Source: Bacteroidales bacterium UBA4179 (GTDB taxonomy: Bacteria; Bacteroidota; Bacteroidia; Bacteroidales; Dysgonomonadaceae). Taken from it: 64,000 nt of DNA. The notes under the pieces are model-generated. The model ran no database searches, was not told where the DNA came from, and saw only the letters and a program-made list of their open reading frames with translations. The position numbers and the translations under genes were made by a program. How positions within the stretch are numbered: position 1 is the first letter of the stretch; the number at the start of each line of letters is the position of its first letter. Location: positions 9,598 through 73,597 of the forward strand of contig DFUT01000026.1 of the NCBI GenBank assembly GCA_002381125.1, read 5' to 3'. This document shows, piece after piece, positions 51,529 through 62,242 of this stretch.

Positions 51529-54500
51529 ATGAAAGAATATAGGATTGAAATAGTAGTGATATTGATGTTGTTTTCTGTTTTCGCAGGTAGTGCTATGGCT
51601 CAGAAAACTTCATTAGAGGAGCAATTTCGCAATCCTGTTTCTGAAGAAGCTTCTCCTTGGTCTTTTTGGTATTGGATGTATGGTGCTGTTTCGAAAAAAG
51701 CTATCACGGCCGATTTGGAAGCCATGAATGAAATTGGTTTAGGTGGAGCTTATTTGATGCCTATTCGAAGCCCGTCCGACAACACTTCTTTCGTTTATTC
51801 GCCTGCCTATGAACAATTGACACCTGAATGGTGGGAGTTGGTTCGATTTTCCATGGAAGAAGCCGATCGATTGAAACTCAAATTGGGAATGCACATTTGC
51901 GATGGTTTTGCCTTAGCAGGTGGGCCATGGATTACACCCGAAAAATCGATGCAGAAAGTGGTGTGGAGTGATACTGTTATTTCGGGAGGAGAGATAAAAT
52001 GCCTACGCCTCCCCCGTCCGAAAACTTTCGAGAATTTTTATCATGAAATTGCTCTGTATGCGTTTCCCGTTGCCGACTTTTTTACAACTGATTGTTGCAT
52101 ACCTCATGTTAACTCAAGTACCGAAGATCGGTTTCCTGCATATTTGGTGGATAGATCGGCTTCCGGTACTTTCAGAAGTTCATCACCTTGTTGGATACAA
52201 TATACTTTTGAAGGACCTTTCACTTGTAGATCGATAAAAATTGTTCCGGATGGGAATAATTATCAAGCACAACGATTGTGTGTTTATGCAAGTGATAATG
52301 GAGTTGAATTCAAAAAAATAAAGCAACTTGTTCCTCCTCAACATGGATGGCAGAATACCGATGAAAATTTCACCTACAGCATTCCTGCAACTACTGCCCG
52401 CTACTTCAGATTTTACTGGGATCCAGCTGGTTCTGAACCGGGTGCAGAAGATCTGGATGCAGCAAAATGGAAACCCATTTTAAAAATCAATAAGATTTTT
52501 TTATCGAGTGAGGCGCTTATTGATCAATTGGAAGGGAAAAACGGATCAGTTTGGAGGGTAAGCAAAAGAACGCCGGTGGAAGAGTTGCCTGATGAAGATT
52601 GTGTGAAATTATCCCAAATCATCCGTTTAGATCCTTGCTCGTTAAACGGTGATGAGTTAAATGTCGTTTTGCCTCCAGGCAGATGGAAGATTGTAAGAAT
52701 GGGACACACTTCGACGGGACACAGAAATGAGACCGGCGGAACAGGAAAAGGGTTGGAATGCGATAAATTTAGCAAAGAGGCAGTTAAACTTCAGTTTGAG
52801 AACTGGTTTGGGGCGGCTTTCAGAAAAACTGATCCTGTTTTGGCCAGGCGCGTTTTAAAATTTTTGCATGTAGATAGTTGGGAATGTGGCTGCCAGAACT
52901 GGTCGGATAATTTTCTTGATGAATTTGAAAAAAGAAGAGGCTACGATCTTTCTCCTTATTTACTCGTGTATGCCGGTATCCCTTTAGAAAGTGTTGAACA
53001 AACGGAGTCTATTTTGTATGATATTCGACAAACCATTGCCGAGTTGGTCGTAGATGTTTTTTATCAAACACTTGCCGAATTCTCCGGAACGTACGGTTGT
53101 AAATTTTCTGCGGAGTGTGTTGCCCCAACGATGGTAAGTGATGGGATGTTACATTATCGGATGGTTGACAGACCAATGGGGGAGTTTTGGTTGCAAAGCC
53201 CTACACATGATAAATTCAACGATATGCTCGATGCCATTTCCGGTGCTCATGTTTATGGGAAAAATATTATTCAGGCCGAGGGTTTCACCCAGTTGCGTAT
53301 CATGTGGAACGAGAATCCTCGTATGTTAAAACCGTTGCTCGACCTGAATTTCGCTTTGGGGATGAACAAGCTATTTCATCATGTTTATGTACATAATCCT
53401 TATTTTAACAAAGCTCCCGGTGTGACGCTAGATGGAATAGGATTGTATTTTCAAAGGGATCAGCTGTGGTGGAGATATGCTAAGGCATGGGTGGACTATA
53501 TCGGCCGTTGTCAGACTTTATTGCAGTTTGGACGTCCTGTTGTGGATATCGCAGTGTTTACCGGAGAGGAGATCCCTCGGCGGGCGATTCTTCCCGATCG
53601 ATTGGTCAATTCTCTTCCGGGAATTTTTGGAGAAGAAAGAGTACAGACAGAAAAGAAAAGATTGGCCAACGAAGGCCAACCGCTCAGGACGATGCCGGTT
53701 GGTGTAACCCATTCTGCCAATCTTACTGATGCAAGTGACTGGATTGATGCGCTAAATGGTTATATATACGATTCGTTTAACCGCGATGCGTTGCTTCGAT
53801 TGGCTGACGTAAAAGATGGAAGATTGGTTTTGCCTGGTGGAATGTCTTACAAAATTTTGGTTCTTCCAAAGCCCCACCCCATGTCTCCCGAGAGTAGGTA
53901 TATGAGCAAAGAAGTTGCTGAAAAAATTAGAGAATTTCAACAGAAAGGACTAGTGGTTTTGTTGGGTGATAAGCCTGAGCTTGTTCCGGGTTTTTACAAG
54001 AAAAATCAATTTTCAGAAGCACTCAAAGAAATTGCCGAAGAAATATGGTCTATATCTTCCCAATACTTGTTACCTTACCAACACGAAGATTTCAGTCAAT
54101 TTGGATTGGAAAAGGATATTGATTTTAATGGAGAGAAGGATATTGCGTGGACACACCGTGCGGAAGAAAATACGGATATTTATTTTATTGCCAATCAACA
54201 GGAAGAAGAACGTCATGTGTGCATCTCATTTCGTTGTTCGGATAGAATTCCCGAACTTTGGGATCCCGTCACCGGGAAAATAACCGAAGCACAAGAATGG
54301 AGTATCCATAACAGGAGAACCCATGTTAAATTGAATTTGCATAAAAGTCAATCGGTTTTTGTGGTTTTTAGAAAACCAACCACAATAAAATCTTCAAAAA
54401 AATCATTTTCTTTGCCAAAAAGGAGAGTGTTGTCCGATTGTGAGTGGCGTATTTCTTTTGGAGAGGATTCTTCGGAAAATTTAATCTCATCGCAATTGTT

Positions 54501-54894
54501 CGATTGGAGCGAAAATGAGAGTAATACTATCCGCTATTATGCCGGCGAAGCGATCTATGAAACTCATTTCACATGGGATAACGATTTTTCCAATGATGCA
54601 GTTTATTTGCATCTGGGAGAAGTAAATGTAATGGCCGAAGTTTTTTTGAATGATACGAATTGTGGCATTGTATGGACTTCACCAACCCATGTAAATATAG
54701 CCAAAGCAATGAAAAAGGGGAATAATAAACTGCAAATACGAGTTGTCAATACATGGGCAAATAAAATAAAAGGAGTTTATGAGAAGCATATCGTAGACGA
54801 TAATGTATGGACTAATGCTCCTTATTACTTGGGGGGTCAATCTCTTCAGCCCTCGGGGTTATTGGGGCCCATAACTATTGAATATTTCGAATAG
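51529..54894 (+). CDS. GH106-like alpha-L-rhamnosidase
   Basis: The 1121-residue exported protein (signal peptide near IVVILMLFSVFAGSAMAQ) starts with NPVSEEASPWSFWYWMYGAV and contains DLEAMNEIGLGGAYLMPI, both typical of GH106. Residues around DSWECGCQNWSDNF have the Glu expected for the metal-dependent site. The C-terminal HYETHFTWDN-like region ends with a beta-sandwich domain containing YLHLGEVNVMAEVFLND and SGLLGPITIEYF, also usual in the family. I use the ATG at 51529 rather than a TTG at 51508. GH106 removes alpha-L-rhamnose; substrate details are unproven. Confidence 0.82.
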   Translation: MKEYRIEIVVILMLFSVFAGSAMAQKTSLEEQFRNPVSEEASPWSFWYWMYGAVSKKAITADLEAMNEIGLGGAYLMPIRSPSDNTSFVYSPAYEQLTPEWWELVRFSMEEADRLKLKLGMHICDGFALAGGPWITPEKSMQKVVWSDTVISGGEIKCLRLPRPKTFENFYHEIALYAFPVADFFTTDCCIPHVNSSTEDRFPAYLVDRSASGTFRSSSPCWIQYTFEGPFTCRSIKIVPDGNNYQAQRLCVYASDNGVEFKKIKQLVPPQHGWQNTDENFTYSIPATTARYFRFYWDPAGSEPGAEDLDAAKWKPILKINKIFLSSEALIDQLEGKNGSVWRVSKRTPVEELPDEDCVKLSQIIRLDPCSLNGDELNVVLPPGRWKIVRMGHTSTGHRNETGGTGKGLECDKFSKEAVKLQFENWFGAAFRKTDPVLARRVLKFLHVDSWECGCQNWSDNFLDEFEKRRGYDLSPYLLVYAGIPLESVEQTESILYDIRQTIAELVVDVFYQTLAEFSGTYGCKFSAECVAPTMVSDGMLHYRMVDRPMGEFWLQSPTHDKFNDMLDAISGAHVYGKNIIQAEGFTQLRIMWNENPRMLKPLLDLNFALGMNKLFHHVYVHNPYFNKAPGVTLDGIGLYFQRDQLWWRYAKAWVDYIGRCQTLLQFGRPVVDIAVFTGEEIPRRAILPDRLVNSLPGIFGEERVQTEKKRLANEGQPLRTMPVGVTHSANLTDASDWIDALNGYIYDSFNRDALLRLADVKDGRLVLPGGMSYKILVLPKPHPMSPESRYMSKEVAEKIREFQQKGLVVLLGDKPELVPGFYKKNQFSEALKEIAEEIWSISSQYLLPYQHEDFSQFGLEKDIDFNGEKDIAWTHRAEENTDIYFIANQQEEERHVCISFRCSDRIPELWDPVTGKITEAQEWSIHNRRTHVKLNLHKSQSVFVVFRKPTTIKSSKKSFSLPKRRVLSDCEWRISFGEDSSENLISSQLFDWSENESNTIRYYAGEAIYETHFTWDNDFSNDAVYLHLGEVNVMAEVFLNDTNCGIVWTSPTHVNIAKAMKKGNNKLQIRVVNTWANKIKGVYEKHIVDDNVWTNAPYYLGGQSLQPSGLLGPITIEYFE

Positions 54895-54921
54895 CGAGTA
54901 AAATATAATGTTTAGGAGGGT

Positions 54922-56352
54922 ATGAAAAAGATAATAAAATTGTTTTTCTTGGTATGTGTTTTTTTTGTTTTTCCGTATGCAATGCATGCAAAAATTTCTT
55001 TGCCCGCATTTATTTCAGAGGGGATGGTACTTCAGCAGCAAACGAGTGCTTCACTATGGGGAAAAGCTTTGTCGGGTAAGACAATAACGGTACGAGCATC
55101 GTGGGACAATATGAATTATTCGACAAAAGCTGATAAAGAAGGTCGATGGCGAATTCAATTAAAAACGCCTCAAGCAGGTGGACCATATTTCATCGTTTTT
55201 TCTGAAGGAAACGATTCACTTACTTTGCACGATGTGTGGGTAGGTGAAGTATGGCTTTGTTCCGGCCAGTCGAATATGGAAATGCCGATGAAGGGATTCA
55301 AGAATCAGTCGGTTGAAGATTCTAACATGGATATATTGAAATCCACAAATTCCCAATTGCGACTTTTTACGGTTAAACGCCATTCTACCTTGGTAGCGCA
55401 GGAAGATGTAGAAGGGGAATGGCAAACTGCAAATCCGGTATCGGTGAGTGAATTTAGCGCAACTGCTTATTATTTTGGGCGTTTGCTTCAGGAAATTTTA
55501 AAGGTTCCTGTCGGGCTTATCTGTTCATCGTGGGGTGGTTCTCCCATCGAGTCATGGATGGACCGGGATATGTTGCAGTCATTTCCCGGAATTAAATTAC
55601 CTCAAACCGAAGAAGATATCAAAGAAAAGAACAGAACACCTACTACGCTTTTCAATGGCATGATTGCTCCTTTGGTGGGTTTTGCCATAAAAGGAGTGAT
55701 TTGGTATCAAGGAGAATCCAATTATGATCGCTATACCTCTTATGCAGATTTGCTTGTTGCGATGGTCAATGGATGGCGGATGAAATGGAATCAAGGCGTT
55801 TTTCCATTTTATTATTGCCAGATTGCCCCTTACGATTATAGGTTAATTACCCCGCATGGAGAAGAGGTTATCAATTCAGCTTATCTTCGAGAGGCTCAGT
55901 TGAAAGCAGAAAACAGAATTGAAAATTCCGGAATGGCCGTTTTGTTGGATGCCGGTCTTGAAAAAGGTATTCATCCTCCTAAAAAACAGATAGCCGGTGA
56001 ACGGTTGGCATTATTGGCTTTTGCAAAAACCTATCGGATTGGTGGTATTGTTGCTGATTCGCCCGTTTATAAAGACATGACCATTAAAGGGGATACTGCG
56101 ATATTGAGTTTTGACAGAGCCGAAATGTGGCTCACTGCACCGAAGGGGGATCTGGAAAACTTTAAAATGGCAGGGTTGGACAAAAAATTCTATCCGGCGG
56201 ATGCTTGGATCAACAGAAGCAAGGTATATGTTAGATCTGAAGCTGTTAAGCATCCGGTTGCTGTAAGATATGCTTTTGAAAATTATGTTGAAGGGGATCT
56301 TTATGGAACGGAAGGATTACCCGTTTCTTCTTTTAGAACAGATGATTGGTAA
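54922..56352 (+). CDS. Sialate O-acetylesterase (SASA/SGNH) family esterase
   Basis: The 476-residue exported esterase (signal near LFFLVCVFFVFPYAMHA) carries the SASA-family signature GEVWLCSGQSNMEMPM with nucleophile S117, then VIWYQGESNYDRYT and the GIHPPKKQIAGERLAL region with the catalytic His. Despite the family name, plant-glycan PULs use these enzymes to remove O-acetyl groups from polysaccharides. AGGAGG lies before the start. It overlaps the DUF5703 gene by one base. Confidence 0.88.
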   Translation: MKKIIKLFFLVCVFFVFPYAMHAKISLPAFISEGMVLQQQTSASLWGKALSGKTITVRASWDNMNYSTKADKEGRWRIQLKTPQAGGPYFIVFSEGNDSLTLHDVWVGEVWLCSGQSNMEMPMKGFKNQSVEDSNMDILKSTNSQLRLFTVKRHSTLVAQEDVEGEWQTANPVSVSEFSATAYYFGRLLQEILKVPVGLICSSWGGSPIESWMDRDMLQSFPGIKLPQTEEDIKEKNRTPTTLFNGMIAPLVGFAIKGVIWYQGESNYDRYTSYADLLVAMVNGWRMKWNQGVFPFYYCQIAPYDYRLITPHGEEVINSAYLREAQLKAENRIENSGMAVLLDAGLEKGIHPPKKQIAGERLALLAFAKTYRIGGIVADSPVYKDMTIKGDTAILSFDRAEMWLTAPKGDLENFKMAGLDKKFYPADAWINRSKVYVRSEAVKHPVAVRYAFENYVEGDLYGTEGLPVSSFRTDDW

Positions 56353-58649
56353 TGACAAATAAAATACTGCTTTTCGCATTTTCATTTTTATCTTTGATTC
56401 TTTGTCATTCGGTTTTTGCCAATAATAGCCGAGTTGATCGTTACAACCTCTTGTGGACATCTCAAAGTAAAGGTTCGCATGAGTCTATGCCTTGCGGAGG
56501 AGGAGATATTGGTCTGAATGTTTGGGTTGAACAAAACGATGTGCTATTTTATTTTTGTCGGAGCGGATCGTTTGATGAAAACAACGGTTTTCTGAAATCC
56601 GGACGGATTCGGATAAAATTATCACCGAATCCTTTCGGTAGTCGAGATTTTACACAAGAGCTGAAACTCGAAAAAGGCTGTGTCGAAATCAAAGGTGGAG
56701 GAACAGAAATACAGATATGGGTAGATGTTTTTCGTCCGTTGATTCATGTTGAAATAGCCGGTGTTACTCCCTTTGATATCGAGGTTTTTTATGAAAACTG
56801 GAGGTATGAGGATCGGCCTATAAGAAAAGGAGAGGGGAATGCGACTTCATATAAATGGGTTATTCCCGAAGGACTGGTTACCCGAAAAGATAGTGTCGTT
56901 ATTGAAAACGACGCTGTTTGTTTTTTTCATAAAAACGATTCCCCGAATATTTTCGACAAAACTGTTGCTCAACAAGGGTTGGAAGCCGTCAAAAGTACCT
57001 TGTATAATCCCCTGGAAAAACTTATATTTGGAGGAAAATTGTGGGGTGATTATTTAGAATATAATCGATCGGGAACAGGCAGATATGCAGATACAGATTT
57101 CAAGTATTGGTCGTTGAAGAGCGTTAAATCTTCGACTTATCATCATGTGTATATTGCCTTACATACTGCTCAGGAGAATTTTTTAAGTGAATGGAAAGAA
57201 GATTTGGATTCAATACTTGTCGAGGCATACAATCCTTCGGCAAAAAGAGAAACTCAACAATGGTGGAGTGATTTCTGGGAGAGGAGTTTTGTTTTGATTG
57301 ACAAGGATAATCAAGATTCTTCCCCATGGAAGATAGGGAGAAATTATCAGCTTTTTCGTTATATGTTGGGTTGCAATGCTTATGGCTCGTATCCCACAAA
57401 ATTTAACGGTGGATTATTCACCTTCGATCCTTGTTTTGTCGATACCGCTCAATTTTTTACGCCTGATTATAGAAAGTGGGGAGGTGGTACTTTTACCGCT
57501 CAAAACCAACGTTTGGTGCATTTTCCGATGTTGAAAAGTGGCGATTTCGACATGATGAAGCCTCAATTCGATTTTTATTTGCGCCTTCTCAAAAATGCAG
57601 AAACAAGGACCAAAATCTATTGGGGACATGAAGGTGCCTGTTTTACCGAACAATTGGAAAATTTCGGACTTCCCAATCCCACAGAATACGGATGGAAAAG
57701 GCCCGAATATTTCGACAAAGGAGTCGAATACAATGCGTGGTTGGAATATCAATGGGATACGGTGCTTGAATTTTGTTTGATGATCCTGGAAACGAAAAGA
57801 TATTGTGATGCAGACATTGCTGCTTATCTGCCCCTAATAAAAAGTTGTCTCACTTTTTTTGATGAGCATTATCGATGGCTGGCAGAAAGACGAGGAATAA
57901 AATCGCTTGATCAGAACGGCCATCTTGTGCTATATCCGGGCTCTGCCTGCGAGACCTATAAAATGGCGTATAATGCATCATCCACTGTTTCGGCCTTGAA
58001 AGTCGTTCTGGAAAAGATGATTGATTTATCGGAGGATTTGGAAGAAAAGGATAGATGGACGAAGATGTTGTCGCGCATCCCTCCATTATCCTTAACAACA
58101 AGAAATGGAAAAAAAATGATTGCCCCGGCGAAATTGTGGGAAAGGATAAACAACGAAGAATCACCACAGCTGTATCCGGTTTTTCCCTGGCGCGTTTATA
58201 GTATAGGGAAGGAAGATTTGGATGTGGCTGTCAATACCTATTATCATGATCCCGACGTTGTGAAATTTAGGAGCCATGTGGGCTGGAAGCAGGATAATAT
58301 TTTTGCTGCTTGCCTGGGCTTAACTGAAGAAGCTAAAGAGCTCACCCTTTTAAAGATGAGAGATGGTTCATTCCGGTTTCCTGCTTTTTGGGGACCGGGT
58401 TTCGATTGGGCACCCGATCACAATTGGGGTGGCAGTGGTATGATTGGTTTACAGGAAATGTTAATACAGACCATTGACGATAAGATTTATTTGTTTCCGG
58501 CTTGGCCCGAGGAATGGGATGTGCACTTTAAATTGCATGTAGATAAAGTTACCACTGTAGAGGTAGAGCTTGTAGATGGAAAACTGCGCAACTTAATTGT
58601 TTCTCCTTCTAACAGGTCAAAAGATATTGTAAACACTATTCAAAACTAA
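56352..58649 (+). CDS. DUF5703 domain glycoside-hydrolase-like exported protein
   Basis: The 765-residue exported protein (signal near LLFAFSFLSLILCHSVFA) starts with the DUF5703 pattern NLLWTSQSKGSHESMPCGGGDIGLNVWVEQND. It continues as an (alpha/alpha)6-type barrel like GH95/GH65 (WGGGTFTAQNQRLVHFPMLK, WGHEGACFTEQL). The function of DUF5703 is not settled; an alpha-L-fucosidase- or galactosidase-like inverting enzyme is a reasonable guess from the fold. The ATG at 56352 overlaps the esterase stop (TAATG). Confidence 0.75.
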   Translation: MTNKILLFAFSFLSLILCHSVFANNSRVDRYNLLWTSQSKGSHESMPCGGGDIGLNVWVEQNDVLFYFCRSGSFDENNGFLKSGRIRIKLSPNPFGSRDFTQELKLEKGCVEIKGGGTEIQIWVDVFRPLIHVEIAGVTPFDIEVFYENWRYEDRPIRKGEGNATSYKWVIPEGLVTRKDSVVIENDAVCFFHKNDSPNIFDKTVAQQGLEAVKSTLYNPLEKLIFGGKLWGDYLEYNRSGTGRYADTDFKYWSLKSVKSSTYHHVYIALHTAQENFLSEWKEDLDSILVEAYNPSAKRETQQWWSDFWERSFVLIDKDNQDSSPWKIGRNYQLFRYMLGCNAYGSYPTKFNGGLFTFDPCFVDTAQFFTPDYRKWGGGTFTAQNQRLVHFPMLKSGDFDMMKPQFDFYLRLLKNAETRTKIYWGHEGACFTEQLENFGLPNPTEYGWKRPEYFDKGVEYNAWLEYQWDTVLEFCLMILETKRYCDADIAAYLPLIKSCLTFFDEHYRWLAERRGIKSLDQNGHLVLYPGSACETYKMAYNASSTVSALKVVLEKMIDLSEDLEEKDRWTKMLSRIPPLSLTTRNGKKMIAPAKLWERINNEESPQLYPVFPWRVYSIGKEDLDVAVNTYYHDPDVVKFRSHVGWKQDNIFAACLGLTEEAKELTLLKMRDGSFRFPAFWGPGFDWAPDHNWGGSGMIGLQEMLIQTIDDKIYLFPAWPEEWDVHFKLHVDKVTTVEVELVDGKLRNLIVSPSNRSKDIVNTIQN

Positions 58650-58653
58650 AAAC

Positions 58654-61284
58654 ATGAAGTTTCATTACCTTTTTCTTATTTTTATCACAGTAGGTTTAAC
58701 CTTTTTTCCTCTCTCAATGAGTGCCTATAATCCCGAAATATCGATAGCTGGCTTTTTCGAATTGGAGGGGAGTGGAAGAGTTGTTTTTAATTTTAATCCC
58801 GGTTGGCGCTATTTCAAGGGAGATGTGCAAAATGGTGAATCGCCCGATTTGGATGATTCCGGATGGGAAATCGTTTCTACTCCTCACACTGTATCTTTGA
58901 TCCCTGCCGAAGGCAGCGGTGGAAAGAACTATCAGGGACCTGTATGGTATAGAAAGCATTTTATCTTGGATAAATCCTTGAAAGAGAGAGATGTGTCTTT
59001 GTATTTTGAGGCGGTAATGGGAAAATCCACTGTGTATGTAAACGGCAAAAAGATAAAAACCCATTTAGGAGGATATTTGCCTTTTAGTGTTTCACTTACA
59101 GATGCCGGAGTGCAGAGTGGCGATACTTGTCTGATTGCCGTTTTTGCCGATAATAGTGATGATGGCAGTTATCCGCCCGGAAAGCCTCAATATGCCCTTG
59201 ATTTTGCGTATCATGGCGGTATTTATCGGGATGTATGGCTTATTGCAAAATCTCCCGTAGCTATTACAGATGTCATCGAAGCCGATAAAGTGGCAGGAGG
59301 AGGGGTATTTGTTCACTACGACAATATCAGCGAAGAAAGTGCTGATATTTTTATCAATACGGAGATAAAGAATTCCGATAAGAGCAAAAGGGATGTTTAT
59401 CTGATAGCTGAACTTTGCGATCATTCCGGAAAAACGATAAAAAAAGAAAAGACGCGATTAACCTTAGGGAAAGGCGAAACAAAAACCGTTTACCAAAAAA
59501 TGAGGGTGCGACATCCACATTTGTGGTCTCCTTGTGATCCTTATTTATATCGCCTGAATTTACGGGTAATGGATGGGGAAACCCCGTTGGATGGAGGCAC
59601 TCTGAGAATCGGGATACGAAAAGCGGAGTTCAGAGGGAAGGAGGGATTTTATCTGAATGGAAAACCTTATGGACAGTTAGTAGGAGCCAATCGTCATCAA
59701 GATTTCGGTTACGTTGGAAATGCGCTTCCCAATTCTCAGCAGTGGAGAGACGCCAAAAAGTTGCGTGATGCCGGTTGCGAAATCGTACGCTCGGCTCATT
59801 ATCCCCAAGATCCGGCTTTCATGGATGCTTGTGACGAATTGGGTATGTTTGTTATCGTGGCTACACCCGGTTGGCAATATTGGAACAAAGATCCTGAATT
59901 TGCACGGCTTGCAAATGAGAATACTCGTCAGATGATCCGTCGAGACCGTAATCATCCCTCAGTGTTGGTATGGGAACCCATTTTGAATGAAACCCGTTTC
60001 CCGATCGATTTTTCTTTGTCTGCTTTGCAGGTTACCAAAGAAGAATATCCTTATCCCGGTGCTCCGGTAGCGGCCGGTGATTTGCATTCGGCAGGTATAG
60101 CGGAACATTACGGATTGGTCTATGGATGGCCGGACGACGAGGGGAAAGTCGAACAATGTATTTTTACCAGAGAATTCGGTGAGAATGTAGATGATTGGTA
60201 TGCCCATAATGCCAATAATAGGGCATCGCGCAATTGGGGCGAGCACCCCCAGTTGGTGCAAGCACTTTCTTTGGCACAGTCTTATGGGAATATGTTTAGA
60301 ACCACCGGTCAATTCATTGGTGGAGCGCATTGGCATCCTTTTGACCATCAACGGGGCTATCATCCCGATCCGTATTGGGGTGGAATATATGATTGTTTCC
60401 GTCAACCCAAGTACGCTTTCTATATGTTTAAAAGTCAGGTTGATGCCAAAGCTGTTCATCCCGTGGCAGATGTAGGTCCGATGGTTTATATTGCACACGA
60501 AATTACACCTTTTTCCGATCCCGATATTGTTGTTTTTACTAACTGCGATTCTGTCCGTTTGATTGTATACGAAAAGGATACGTTGATTCAAAAGGTTGTT
60601 CATGAAGAAAAAGGCATTCCGAATGTTCCGGTTGTATTTAAGAATGTATATGATTTTTGGGAAATGAGAGAATATACCTATGTTCAGAAAAATTGGCAAA
60701 AGGTAAGCTTTGTAGCTGAAGGCATAATTGACGGGGAGGTTGTTTCAAGACATAAACGAATGCCATCAAGGCGTTCTACCAAACTGCGATTGAAATTGGA
60801 TCATGAAGGACAGTCGTTGATTGCCGACGGGTCGGATTTTGCCGTGGTTATAGCTGAGGTTACTGATGATAATGGAAATGTAAGAAGATTGGCCAAGGAG
60901 AATATTCTTTTTTCGGTTGAAGGCGAAGGGAGTATTATTGGCGATGATCATATCGGCGCTAATCCGCGAGCAGTGGAGTTTGGTTCTGCGCCGGTATTGA
61001 TTCGCTCAACCAAAAAAGCCGGAAAAATAACCGTAAAGGCACGTCCTCTCTTTGAGGGTGTGCACACGCCGGCATCGGCAGAGATTGTTATTGAAAGTGT
61101 GTCTCCTAAACAGGTTTTATGTTATCTGGAGGATAATGAGAATTTTGTGTTGGATGACAAAAGCCATTCTTCCGAAGATGGTAAGCAACAACTAACACCG
61201 GAGGAAAAAGAAAAGGCATTAAAGGAAGTTGAACGTCAACAAACGGAGTTTGGCGAAAAATTCAAAAAAGATAACGGTAAATAG
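58654..61284 (+). CDS. Exported family 2 glycoside hydrolase
   Basis: The 876-residue GH2 protein has a signal peptide (FITVGLTFFPLSMSA), sugar-binding and immunoglobulin-like domains and a barrel with E446 (ILNETRF, acid/base) and probable nucleophile E507 (TREFGEN). A bacterial Ig-like domain with FAVVIAEVTDDNGNVRRL follows, and the acidic, Lys/Glu-rich tail ends QTEFGEKFKKDNGK. It lies 4 bases after the DUF5703 stop. The substrate is not obvious. Confidence 0.85.
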   Translation: MKFHYLFLIFITVGLTFFPLSMSAYNPEISIAGFFELEGSGRVVFNFNPGWRYFKGDVQNGESPDLDDSGWEIVSTPHTVSLIPAEGSGGKNYQGPVWYRKHFILDKSLKERDVSLYFEAVMGKSTVYVNGKKIKTHLGGYLPFSVSLTDAGVQSGDTCLIAVFADNSDDGSYPPGKPQYALDFAYHGGIYRDVWLIAKSPVAITDVIEADKVAGGGVFVHYDNISEESADIFINTEIKNSDKSKRDVYLIAELCDHSGKTIKKEKTRLTLGKGETKTVYQKMRVRHPHLWSPCDPYLYRLNLRVMDGETPLDGGTLRIGIRKAEFRGKEGFYLNGKPYGQLVGANRHQDFGYVGNALPNSQQWRDAKKLRDAGCEIVRSAHYPQDPAFMDACDELGMFVIVATPGWQYWNKDPEFARLANENTRQMIRRDRNHPSVLVWEPILNETRFPIDFSLSALQVTKEEYPYPGAPVAAGDLHSAGIAEHYGLVYGWPDDEGKVEQCIFTREFGENVDDWYAHNANNRASRNWGEHPQLVQALSLAQSYGNMFRTTGQFIGGAHWHPFDHQRGYHPDPYWGGIYDCFRQPKYAFYMFKSQVDAKAVHPVADVGPMVYIAHEITPFSDPDIVVFTNCDSVRLIVYEKDTLIQKVVHEEKGIPNVPVVFKNVYDFWEMREYTYVQKNWQKVSFVAEGIIDGEVVSRHKRMPSRRSTKLRLKLDHEGQSLIADGSDFAVVIAEVTDDNGNVRRLAKENILFSVEGEGSIIGDDHIGANPRAVEFGSAPVLIRSTKKAGKITVKARPLFEGVHTPASAEIVIESVSPKQVLCYLEDNENFVLDDKSHSSEDGKQQLTPEEKEKALKEVERQQTEFGEKFKKDNGK

Positions 61285-61300
61285 CATAAGAAAATACTTT

Positions 61301-62233
61301 ATGGAATACAGGTCATTGGGCAATACAGGGATGAAACTTTCGGTATTGGGATTCGGTGCCTCTTCATTGGGGGGAGTTTTTCATGCATTGAAGGAAGAAG
61401 AGGGTATAAATGCCGTTCATACGGCAATCGATAATGGAATAAATTTTATCGATGTTTCGCCCTATTATGGCTATTATAAAGCGGAACAAGTATTGGGTAG
61501 AGCCTTGAAGGATATCGATCGCTCACGCTATTATCTTTCCACCAAGGTTGGGCGTTACGGTAAAGACGGCAAAAACAACTGGGATTATTCTGCTAAAAGA
61601 GCTCGGGAAAGTGTGTACGAGAGCATGGAAAGACTTCACGTCGACTATATCGATTTGATCAACGTGCACGATATCGAGTTTGCCGATTTGGATGAGGTCT
61701 GCAACGAAACCCTCCCTGCTTTGGTAGAATTAAGAGACGAAGGCATTGTTAAGCATGTAGGGATTACCAATCTGACGCTTCGTCATTTTGTTTACGTCAT
61801 CAATCATGTACCTGCCGGTACGGTGGAAAGTGTTTTATCCTTCTGCCATTATACTTTGCAGGACGATTCCCTGGTTGATTATCTCGATTTTTTTGAGAAA
61901 CACAAGGTGGGTGTGATCAACGCTTCTCCTTTTGCGATGGGATTGTTGACCGAACGTGGAGCGCCCCCATGGCATCCGGCTCCCGAACCCTTGAAGGCAG
62001 TATGCAGAAAAGCGGTGGAATATTGTAAGAGCAAAGGGAAAAGTATCGAAAAACTGGCCATTCAATATGCTGTTTCCAATCCAAGGATAACCACTACCCT
62101 GTTCAGTACCACACGGTCTTCGGCTGTACTTGATAATATTCGCTGGATTGAAGAACCCATGGATGAGGAATTGCTGGAGGAGGTGAGAAAAATACTGGAA
62201 CCCCGTTTTCGGGATACCTGGTTAAATAGTTAA
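61301..62233 (+). CDS. Aldo/keto reductase (L-galactose/L-fucose dehydrogenase-like)
   Basis: The 310-residue protein is of the aldo/keto reductase family, with start MEYRSLGNTGMKLSVLGFGA and the catalytic region DVSPYYGYYKAEQVLG (D51 and a following Tyr). K in LSTKVGRYG and H in INVHDIE complete the tetrad. It is close in style to L-galactose/L-fucose dehydrogenases, which oxidise L-sugars to lactones with NAD(P). I use ATG 61301; the open frame to 61229 overlaps the preceding gene. Next to a lactonase-type amidohydrolase, an oxidative sugar pathway is likely. Confidence 0.85.
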   Translation: MEYRSLGNTGMKLSVLGFGASSLGGVFHALKEEEGINAVHTAIDNGINFIDVSPYYGYYKAEQVLGRALKDIDRSRYYLSTKVGRYGKDGKNNWDYSAKRARESVYESMERLHVDYIDLINVHDIEFADLDEVCNETLPALVELRDEGIVKHVGITNLTLRHFVYVINHVPAGTVESVLSFCHYTLQDDSLVDYLDFFEKHKVGVINASPFAMGLLTERGAPPWHPAPEPLKAVCRKAVEYCKSKGKSIEKLAIQYAVSNPRITTTLFSTTRSSAVLDNIRWIEEPMDEELLEEVRKILEPRFRDTWLNS

Positions 62234-62242
62234 GAAACGAAT

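Noticed and set aside
59959..60699. A 246-residue minus-strand open frame inside the last GH2 gene
   Set aside because: Overlaps the catalytic barrel of a complete GH2 gene. The protein is rich in Ile and Arg in a way typical of antisense frames.
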